Positions 55,077 to 64,000 of a stretch of DNA of 64,000 nt are shown here, one piece after another. Under the pieces are notes generated by a model. The model made no database searches and was not told the DNA's origin. It was given only the letters and a program-made list of their open reading frames with translations. Location: the NCBI GenBank assembly GCA_016617855.1, contig JAECUM010000847.1:1-64000 (forward strand), read 5' to 3'. Both the position numbers and the translations under genes were made by a program. Source of the stretch: Megalonaias nervosa (taxonomy: Eukaryota; Mollusca; Bivalvia; Unionida; Unionidae). How positions within the stretch are numbered: position 1 is the stretch's first letter; every line of letters begins with the position of its first letter.

Positions 55077-55416
55077 ATTAAGGGAGAAAAGGGTTGGGAA
55101 TAAAAAAATCATGCCTTAATGTCAGCTCTTGTGTAACATAATGTTCACCTTCTAAACCATTAGATATATGATCCCCAATATTCTGTGGAATAAACTGGAC
55201 ATGAATATGGATGTGCAGACATATATTTGAATTTTTTAAGGTTTAATCCACCAACTGTCAGCATTGTGCAGCTCATTAGGCTGGGGAGGTTATAATGTGT
55301 TGGTAGGTATAAAGAGCTGAGGAAAGTACAGGGACCCTGCTACAATAGATTCACTTATAAGCCAGTCGAACTGAAAACTGCACAGACCCAGATCTGCTTG
55401 ACGCACAGTGTTCCAG
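55077..55416. other. Intron, nothing recognised
   Basis: No feature recognised. Confidence 0.5.
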
Positions 55417-55675
55417 GGGGCCCCGAGTGGCTGAGTAGTCTAAAGTGCTCACTGTTCCGGATCACTGCCATCTCACCGCTGTCTGCATGGGTTCGAGTCT
55501 CAGGCTTGGCTAACGTGAGTACGTGAGAAAGCCTGCCAGTAGCTTCTTATGGGTCGGTGGTTCTTCCCGGGGTTTTCCAGGGTTCTTCTTCCACCATTAA
55601 TACTGGCCGCCATGTATAGCTTATCTTGTGCTGAAAATGGCGTTGAACCCTGCAACAACAACAACAAGAACAACA
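55417..55675 (+). mobile_element. tRNA-derived SINE, family 2, copy c
   Basis: Head GGGGCCCCGAGTGGCTGAG, box B GGGTTCGAGTC, the same body as copy b and an AAC-type tail. Confidence 0.88.
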
Positions 55676-56353
55676 CAGTGTTCCAGCTGCTCTGGGGCTA
55701 CACCATTTTTTTGAAGAAATCATTATAACATTGTCCCTGATCAAATGGCACATTATGTGATAGCCGATTAGAGTTTGTTTGGTTTGCACTTGGACTTAAC
55801 TTACAAGCAAGTACTGTATTATGAATATCGGTTTGTCCAAACTATTAATAGAAATTTTCAATTCATATTTGGTACCATTATACTGCACAGGCAGATCAGG
55901 GTCTCTGTTGTTTGTTCTGCTGATTACTCCTAACAAACTGCATTGACCCAGATCTACTGGTGCATTATGCAATGGCAGATCTTGGTCTGTGCAGTTGGCA
56001 GTTGGACTCAGCCTGTAAGTGAGTATAAACACTAGGTTATAAAATAATTGTAGAATTTTTTCACAATCCTCAGAGTAATAGAGTTTCTCTCAGACAGCAT
56101 AGGAAGAGTCCAAGCCTCAAAAGTGTAAATGTATACAGTTTGTTCCCCAGCTCTGTTTTGCATTGTATCAAGAATGCTCATGATTGAACTTTGAGTACTG
56201 AAATCGTACAAACCATAAGTAATTTTCAGATGATGCCATAATTTAATAAATACATGTAAATATATTGCCACCAAACTTTTGATGTTTGCAACACAACAGT
56301 GTCTCATTATCCTACAGATCAGTTTTTATTTAATTCTTTAATTTAAATTTCAG
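55676..56353. other. Intron, with a dispersed repeat block
   Basis: 55,885-56,010 (GGCAGATCAGGGTCTCTG, GATTACTCCTAACAAA) resembles 49,070-49,200. The rest is unrecognised. Acceptor TTTCAG ends at 56,353. Confidence 0.5.
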
Positions 56354-56441
56354 AGCCTACCCAAGGGAATGCTGAAGTCATCAGATGCAGCACTGCTGGT
56401 AGAGAACAGAGGAAAATGTCGATACAAGAATATTTATCCTT
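56354..56441 (+). CDS. Phosphatase-domain exon with the KNRY-type loop
   Basis: 88-bp exon, acceptor ATTTCAG before 56,354, donor GTATGT at 56,442. Phase 0 in, one base out. It encodes SLPKGMLKSSDAALLVENRG then KCRYKNIYP, the first conserved motif of tyrosine phosphatases, in which the phosphotyrosine-recognition loop is normally K-N-R-Y; here the Asn is Cys. The final base T completes a Tyr codon with the next exon (P-Y-D). Confidence 0.9.
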
Positions 56442-57128
56442 GTATGTGTTTTGAGTTACTAGTACTTGCATTTCCTGTTTTTGATTTTATTGCAACATTT
56501 TTATGCTGTAGAATTATTCATTTTATTGTATGAAATACCTCTTAATTACAAAGTTTCCCATATTGTAGAATAGTATCAAATTTTATTAGGATTATTTGAA
56601 TTTTTCTATGTTCTGGGAAGTCATATTTGCGGTGACCAATCTTTCAGTCTTAGTTGATATTTTGTCATCAGTTCTTTGTCAGTTTAGCTTTTTTTTTGTC
56701 TTACAGTTGACAGTTATCCATCAGTTTTTTCTCAGTTTTGCTAAGAGTTATTCTGCCTTGCAGTAATTACATATTTACATTTTGGTCTTTGCACATAAGT
56801 AGAAGAATGTCTGTATTAATTGTGCTAATAAATTACAGATGGAAATACTTCAGTACTGTATGCCCCATGATAAACAAAGTACTGGCTATATAATCAGGAG
56901 TGGAATGTTAGTGAAATTTCAGCAGAACTGCTCCTACTGCATTGATAATTTTGAACAAATAAGAATATTGTATGAAATAAAAACCCACAAAATACTTTAG
57001 GAAAAGTTGGGTTATTTTTGAAACATTAATATTGATTCAAAAAGACTGTTGCATATTTTTTGATATATTAAAAGCTGAAGTATCAGCTCTAACATCATCT
57101 TTGATATCAGTATTATATGAGGATGGGC
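56442..57128. other. Intron, nothing recognised
   Basis: No feature recognised. Confidence 0.5.
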
Positions 57129-57373
57129 ATGGCCCCAGGTAGCTGAGTGGTCTAAAGCGCTTACCTTTACCATCCACTGCCATTTCACCCGTCCATGTGG
57201 GTTTGAGTCTTGAGCACAACCAATATGGGTATGTGAGAAAGATTGCCAGTAGTTTCCCATGGTTTGGAGGTTCTTACCAGGGTTTTCCCAGGTTTTTCTT
57301 CCACCAGTCATACTGGCTGCCATGTGTAGCCTATCAAGTGCTGAAAAATGGCATCAATCCCACAACAACAACA
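57129..57373 (+). mobile_element. tRNA-derived SINE, family 2, copy d
   Basis: Head GGCCCCAGGTAGCTGAGTGG, box B GGGTTTGAGTC, shared body and (AAC)n tail; more diverged than copies b and c. Confidence 0.85.
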
Positions 57374-58313
57374 TTTTGTTCACCAATTTAATGCAGTATT
57401 TAGAATTATACTTATCAATTACACACTTACAGATATTACAATGCAATTTTTCTCCTGAAAGTAATATTCCCTATAGTCCAGTTTGCAGATTATTTCTATT
57501 GTTAGAAGTTAGTTCTTTGTGTCTTGTACTTTTGTCATTTTTCATGGACAGAATTGTACTAATAGAAGAGCTGTAGTTTGGAAACCATCCATCTAAGCAT
57601 TTGAAGAGATATAAAAAAGTCAGCAGCTTGAAATTTTTTAATAAGTATTGCCACACTACATTAAATATAGTAATTTTTTATTTTAAAAAAATTAGTAGTT
57701 GAGTGTGACTGTGCAAAGAAATATCAGCCTATAGGAAAGGCATCCATATTCATATTTATCTGCATGCTTTTAAAATCAGAAGTAGGGATTATGTTCTCCT
57801 GGCCATGTGGATGTGCATTTATGTGTGGGTGATTGCATGTATTGGTATGTGCAAAGGATTGGTTTAACTGCCCTTGGCCTTTTTACTTGGACACTTTAAA
57901 CTATGGTCTCCATATGTGCACAATTTTTGTATTGTTTGGATCCATCCCTTGTTAAGGAAGTTGATGGATGGCAACATTTCTGTGTATATGTCTAAGATGT
58001 GTATGATAAACACCCCCCACCTTTGGAGATAATGCATCTTTGCTGCAAACTTATACATTGTGGATGAAATGCTGTTCTTTCCAATGCAGATTTAAAAATT
58101 GCATTGTAGTAATTGAGAAGGTTGGAAACTATCTCCAATATTTTTTGGGGAGATTGTAAAACCCTTATTCAGTTTGTGACATCTAGGAGATATTTTGATA
58201 CTGCTAATGAATCTAAGGTGTATATCTGTGTGTTTAATCCACAACTTGTATACAATGTATTTAACACTCAATCAAAGGAAAGTCACATACCTTTAGGGTA
58301 TTTGTTATTACAG
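57374..58313. other. Intron, nothing recognised
   Basis: Acceptor TTATTACAG ends at 58,313. Confidence 0.5.
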
Positions 58314-58390
58314 ATGATGAAAACAGAGTTGTTCTGAGGAAGGAAGCCAGTGATCCCTATTCAGATTTTATCAATGCATCCTATGTCAAT
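58314..58390 (+). CDS. Phosphatase-domain exon with the DFINASY motif
   Basis: 77-bp exon between CAG (58,311-58,313) and GTAAGT (58,391). Joined to the previous exon it reads YDENRVVLRKEASDPYSDF followed by INASYVN, the second conserved tyrosine-phosphatase motif (D-Y-I-N-A-S-Y with F for Y). Later motifs (WPD loop, HCx5R signature, Q loop) are not in the window and must lie to the right of the region read here. Confidence 0.92.
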
Positions 58391-58499
58391 GTAAGTTTGC
58401 TAAATTACTTTCTTCTGTACAGCCAGGTGAGCTTATGGTATGGCACTGTATCCAACATGTGTCAATCATAGGTCGTCAGTCTGCCAGCAATTGCCTCTT

Positions 58500-59320
58500 A
58501 CTACTCAGTAATCCATATTTCTGATAAGATTTGAAACAAGCTGGAAATATGGATTTATATCATCAAATTATTGGACAATTTTTGTAATGAGTGAGATTTA
58601 TGCATGATAATGAGTGAGATTTATGCATAATAATGAGGTAACCTTGCAGCCGATTGGCTGAACTTCTTAGCTCTCAGGAGGCATTTATTTCTTATCCAAG
58701 TGTATCTGGTTAGCTGAACATGTTACCACACAGAATACCATATTTCTGATGTGTGCTAATATCATAAGGATCTTCAAATAGTTTAATAATGAGTGAGAAT
58801 CCATGCATCAAAGTTAGAATATGGGCTTATAATGTTAAGGTCTTGAATGGGTTCAGTGAAGAGCAATATCCCTGTGTATTAATGAGGTAACCTTGCATGT
58901 GATTAGCTGATCTTATTACCTGTTGGAGCCCAGATTTATGATCAAATGTGAAAAATGGACTTATTTCACACATTTAATGAGGTAATCTTGCATTTGATAG
59001 CCACTCTGGTGGTCAGATTTATGATCCAATTTGTTTAAACTAGTATATATACTTATATCATCAAGATCTTGGACATTGTCAATAATGACTGAGATCATGC
59101 AAATTAATGGTGTGATCTTGCATCTGATTAGCTAAGGTTTTTTTATCACTCTGAAACCATAATTTTGAACCAGTTTTTATTAAAATTGGAATGTGGGCAT
59201 ATATCATTAGGATCTTTGACAATTTTAGAAGTTAGTGGGAAGCATGCACAGTTTTGTAATTTGTGGGATCCACACGTATTAATGAGGTGATCTTGTCACC
59301 TAGTTAGTAATGAGTGTTTT
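58500..59320. repeat. Degraded intronic satellite D
   Basis: Four to five diverged units of 150-200 bp with AATGAGGTAACCTTGCA, TCTGATTAGCTGA, CAGATTTATGATC, ATATCATCAAGATCTT and AATGAGTGAGAT in the same order. Confidence 0.7.
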
Positions 59321-60289
59321 TGTGACTTATTAGGCATTGGTAATTTGTATATTTTTGTTGTGTTTGGTCTCTGTTGTTGTTTCCATGAATCCTATCGATG
59401 AAGTGTAATAAATGTAACAAGTTCAAGGGCAAGGAATACACTCTTGAGTCATGCCTTGCTTGTACAAAATGTACTTTTGTCAATACCATGCATTGTGTAT
59501 GTGTCATATAGTCTGAGAGAATATGGTCTGTGGTTTTTGCAAAAGTTGACCAAGGCAAAGAAAGAAGGTGATAATGACACAAATGTTAAATTCCTACAGG
59601 TAATTATGATACAGTGGGGGAGTGTACTCCCATTTTTAGGTAGCCCACTGCATGTCTAAGCATGGCCTTTGGGCCTGTAAATCATGGCGCATAGGATTTT
59701 TAATAGATCTAACAGATCCATCGTGTCCATATTGCTTTCTGGAGCCATCCATGATAATCCAACCATTTTAGCCAGCCATCTCAATCAAAGGATCTTAATG
59801 AAAGATCCATTTGCCTCCCCAGGCCTATGGATGAATCTTTCTACAGTTACAGAGATCTGACTGATAGATCTGTTTGTCCTATCATGCTGCAGCTATATAC
59901 AGTTACAGTTATTGGGATCTTAATGATAGATTTGTCTGTCTCACTGGACACAAGGCTACACAAGCATATTATGATGGTAATTTTATTGATAAGTCCTTCT
60001 ATTAAGCTAAAAAGCACGCCCAGTACCGGCACCAACTGGACCACTTTCCACATGGCCATTAACCATGCTAACCATATTCCCAATGAACCAGCCATCTGTA
60101 CTGGTGCAACAAAATCTTCCACCAGAAAAACAGGCGTGCCCTAAATTCATTGTTATGTCACAGGGTATTGGCTGTGAATTATATAGAGATGATGGCATTA
60201 CATCATTGCCTCAGCAAATGGTTTATCCCAAAATTGGTACACACCGTGAACAGAAGACTTCACACAGTGAGTGTGAATATACTCCTGAA
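59321..60289. other. Intron, probably 5' part of the DIRS-like relic
   Basis: No motif. Composition and many short + strand frames resemble the following retroelement; the left boundary was not found. Confidence 0.35.
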
Positions 60290-63200
60290 CAATAGCCCGA
60301 GTTGGTTCTTGCAGTGGAGAAGACAGACTTTAGTCTTAAGATTGCTCCTTCCCTACTTAACAAAATCAAAGAGAGTAACTATAGACTGTCTAGACTTATC
60401 TGTGACCAAGGGAATGCTAAGGATTTATTTTCTGGGGGTTTAGTACCAGTGACATTTTTGTCATGCTGGTACATGAGACGTTCCACTACCTACCATACTG
60501 AACTCCAGGTGTTAAAGGAAAATCTGACAGTGGTTAACATGTCTGCTCCACTGTTTTATAAAGTGGCTGCCACATCAAAGTCTGCTTCGAACATTTTGGC
60601 ACTGGCATCAATGTTGGGTTTGGCCACCTTGGCATTTTTCCGACTGGCAGAGAAATCAGGCAACCGTTATGCCTCAGAGGCCTGACTTGCTTAGGCCATT
60701 AAAAGAGTAGCTCACGATTCACATGTGAATGCATTGACAGCTCTGCTAATCTGGACTGTTATGTAGTGATGCATGATTGACACCACACTGCTAAAGCTAT
60801 TGATTCACCATTGTTGTTTGTGGGCAAAACTAAAAAAGTTAAAATGCAGGCAGCTCAGGAATTACCCTTCTTGCCACTCCACCCATATCCTTCTTTGAGA
60901 AACCGACTGTTCCTGCAACATTGGAGGGATGATAGGTGAGCCAAGCAAAAGGAATCTTTTACATCCCAAATGTCATTCAGATCTCATACTTATGCCAGCA
61001 GACAACAGCTGAACTAGTCTATAATTCACCCTTACAAGAGAGGTAAGAAAGCAAGTTTCTCCACCCCCAAGCCTCCAATTTCTAGCCACTGACTTAACAT
61101 CCCCACTGCCCGCAGACAGTTTACCAGGGGGCACCAGACTAATGCAGTTCTGCTTACATTTGGATCAACATCTCTACAAAACAGATGGGTGAACCAAGTC
61201 ATGTTAGAGGGTCTTTGGATTTCATTTATTTAACCTCCTTTTCTTTCTTCCCCTCCCCTTTTAATGAATCCAGTCAGATCTGGAGAAAGACGATATTCTT
61301 TGGCAGGAGACAGTCACACATCGACAAACGGTGGTGGAGATTTAAAAAAACCACAATCTTATGGCTGTTCCTTATCAAACAGGTGAACAGCAAATTGAAG
61401 CCAATCATAGACTTCAGTTGCCTCATTGAATTCATTCTTCAGCCGAGGTTCAAGATAGAGATGGTGAGATCTATATGACTCTCAATCCAAACAGACAAGT
61501 ATACCATTGGTCATGGACTCACAGATGCCTGCGTTCATGTCTTTATTCATCGGATATCATGAAAGTTTTTTGGTTCGCTTACCCTAACAAAATTTACCAT
61601 TTTTGAGACATTCTTTTGTCTCAGTATCAACCCCTGAGTCTTTGAGAAATTATGGTTTCCATCATCACCCTGTTATGGTCAACTTCATGTACAATTTATG
61701 TGGACAATCTTCTCCAAAAACATGGCAAGTTCTATTCTCCACAAGGGCAGAAGTGATCTGTCCCTTTTGAATCATCTGTGAATTGGGATAATCCAACTGT
61801 AACCAATCTCAGTGTTTTGTTCACCTTGGTATGGAGTTTATAACCAATCTCGTAATCTCCCTCGTGTGCATCACACGAATTGTCAGACTTGTAGAGTCCG
61901 TTTCCAGCAGGACAAATATTACAGAGAGAGTCCTCTTGCAACTCCTTGGGTTATTTGATGTGGCAGTGGATTTAATCCCACTGGGCTGTCTTTATACGCA
62001 TTTATTAGAAATGACTTTGAGAGCACAATGGCAGCCTTTTTCCAGTCTACACTTGACTCATATGAGGAATTATTCAGGATAAGCTGCAGCTGGAGGTGAC
62101 GATATATAGAGATGTCAGCTTGTACAGTTGTGGGCTCACTTACTGCCAGACTTCATTATGGTTAGTGAAAATAGGGGACATGGGGAAATGAAAGCTATCA
62201 TAAATACCTTCACTTCTAGAAGGACCACTCTGGGGGAAGTAATTTCTAATTATGTTGAATAACTCCATAAGTGGCGACTTGGCTCGTCAAACCGGGGGGG
62301 GGGGGGGGGGGGGGCAACCTGTGCATGCTGGTTTATCAGTTTATTTGTTGATGCTGCTAACATCAGGTCATTGTACAAATCAAATTCCTAGCAGACTCAG
62401 TGTCTCTTTCTTCATGGTTTTTCAGTTGGATTTTGCTTTTGGGTGTCCACTGATCACCTTTTTTACAAGGTGGAACCACAAATAACTTTCCAGTTCCAGA
62501 CCCAGAAGCTTGGGCCATAGAGGGGTTATAGCCATTATCTCCCCCTGCCCCCAGTCTTAGTACAAAAAATAATAACAGACAAAAGCAGTCAGAATTGCAA
62601 GGTAATTCTGACATCCTTGAGTCCTGGGGCAATGATCTACTTGATCTAATGATAGACATATCCAGGAAAATTTAGGGCCAAGCCAAATCTTCTCAAAAAA
62701 CCACTGTTGCAGTTGTTCAGCCCCTGCCAGGATAGTCTTATCCATCTTGCCTCGTTTTTGTGAAGACAGCCTTGCGAAAGATAAAAATTAAACCTTTAGT
62801 TGTGGAAAGAATCTTGAGTGCAATAAGGCCCTCCACTTCAAAGGCTTATGAGGGAAAGTAGTGTATTTTCAGGAACTAATGTTGAGTCAAAACCATTGTC
62901 CCTACGAGTGCCTTGATCCCTCAACTAGCCAACTTTTTCTCTGGATATGGGTAAAGAGTTGGAATCAGTTACTATCAAAGGTTACTGCTCCATGATATCA
63001 GACACATTCAGGCATCATGGCAAAAGAGATATCAGTCATGATAAAGCTGTATCAGACCTACTAGCCAAATGAATGTTGATCTGAATCAACCAAAATCCCT
63101 AACCCTGTGTCCAAAATTGGAATCTCTCTTGGGTCTTAACATGGTTCATTTCACAAATATTACTTACTGTTAGCCCAGAAATCACTGAAGCTGTTATTGT

Positions 63201-63700
63201 ACAAAACCTGATAGCTTTAGCTTCATATGCAGTGCGAGTGAGTTATGTGCCTTTTCAGTTGACCCAAAATGACTCTTTCTCCCATGAAGGTGGGAAACAG
63301 GATATCACCTCTCAAGCCCAATCTTCATGGATTAAGTGGGTTGTATGATTGGCATACTCTGATGTCTCAAAAGATCAGAGTCATTCAATAACACTTAGAG
63401 CAACCTATTTGAGACTAGTGTTCAATTGCTTATGGAGTCAACCTTACCTTTTCGAGTTTTTATCTTGGAGATTTAGCTCCACAGAGACAAAACCTGAATC
63501 TTGGTTGGTCCTGTGACTTTGGCCCATTTGACCACCAGAACCAATTAAACTAAAACAGCCTTTTGGTTTTGCTGAATTCACCATTGAAAATTTTGATGAT
63601 AAGAAGATTTCAATAATCATCTTCTTAAACCGTAGAGCAGTCATGGTTCACATTACCATAGGCTATGTGCTTTAAGTAGGCGAGTGGGTTATCATTTACA
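60290..63700 (+). pseudogene. DIRS-like retrotransposon relic: gag-like, RT/RNase H
   Basis: Degenerate + strand coding with many stops. 60,302-60,685 is an open 127-codon helical piece, gag-like (LLNKIKESNYRLSRL). At about 61,380-61,600 reverse-transcriptase motifs are readable: LKPIIDFSCLIEFILQPRF, MVRSI, then LTDACVHVFIHRIS, equivalent to R-P-V-I-D-L-S-x-L-N and D-x-x-D-A-Y-x-H-V-P-I. At about 61,950-62,050 LIPLGCLYTHLLEMTLRAQW matches the segment before RNase H in DIRS elements. A recombinase part is expected at 62,850-63,700 but I could not verify it. It lies inside a phosphatase-gene intron in the same orientation as the gene. Confidence 0.6.
62294..62314. repeat. 21-base poly-G run
   Basis: Uninterrupted G run inside the DIRS-like relic; length is likely unreliable in any assembly. 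Confidence 0.95.
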
Positions 63701-64000
63701 TAGGAAATCCAATCTTTCTTCCCTAGAAGAATATCCAGTACAGAGCATTCCTCCTCCTAATGCCTGTTCTCCTAAATGGTAATGTGATTGGTGAATGTAT
63801 TCAAAGGAGAAACAAATTTTTCTAGTAAATTATATTTCTCCAAGAAAACTTATCTGATTACATTACTTAAAGATCCTTCCTTCTACTCTTGTATGCAACC
63901 ATCCTGGTTAATAGTAGTTCGCTCAGCTTAAAAACTGGCAACAGCAAGTGGTTGCAAGGGCAGATAGTGGACAAGAGCTATTGTACGTAGGCAAATAGAT
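63701..64000. other. Right edge, nothing recognised
   Basis: No exon or motif recognised; possibly still retroelement or intron. Confidence 0.4.

Overview
The window reads as genomic DNA of an invertebrate animal, most likely a bivalve mollusc. It carries an intron-rich host gene with a long EGF-like ectodomain leading into a receptor tyrosine phosphatase. Around this lie tRNA-derived SINEs, relics of DIRS-like and Ty3/Gypsy-like retroelements, small terminal-inverted-repeat elements, old degraded intronic satellites and long microsatellites. The organism call is an inference from these families; no species is named by the sequence.

Positions 1 to about 12,070 are different: very AT-rich, intronless and gene-dense. 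They form the right-hand part of a Polinton/Maverick (adintovirus-like) DNA element that enters from the left edge. Reading left to right it holds: the N-terminal part of a PolB-type protein (-); an intact HNH/NUMOD endonuclease (+); a small unknown frame (-); a possible VLTF3-like factor (+); a PLA2-like domain followed by a retroviral-type integrase and a chromodomain (-); a zinc-ribbon protein (-); an adenain-like protease (-); two small GGF-containing minor virion-type proteins (-); the double-jelly-roll major capsid protein (-); a third GGF protein (-); a penton-like protein (-); two unrecognised proteins (-); the A32-like packaging ATPase (-); a fibre-like repeat protein (+); and a degraded right-end frame (+). 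Neighbouring frames often overlap by 1 to 4 bases. Integrase, protease, zinc ribbon, capsid, penton and fibre all carry stops or frameshifts, so this copy is decaying (or partly mis-assembled), while the ATPase, HNH and minor proteins are open.

From 12,150 to 30,200 is host DNA. It has one EGF-like exon relic with an in-frame TGA (12,611-12,853), SINEs, microsatellites, a 202-bp palindrome, a hAT-like short element, a Ty3/Gypsy integrase relic (about 21.4-22.35 kb) and a ten-copy 80-bp minisatellite (25,774-26,568).

From 30,213 to the right edge lies the host gene on the + strand. Five exons join in consistent phase: a single 1,758-bp exon of EGF-like repeats; a transmembrane exon; a basic juxtamembrane exon; an exon entering the phosphatase domain that appears to use a GC donor; and two short exons carrying the start of the tyrosine-phosphatase fold. 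The signal peptide and the catalytic HCx5R exon lie outside the recognised exons. Its introns hold SINEs, a pogo/Tigger-like element with TA duplications, degraded satellites, DIRS-like RT and recombinase relics, and a composite insertion of two 0.65-kb repeats.
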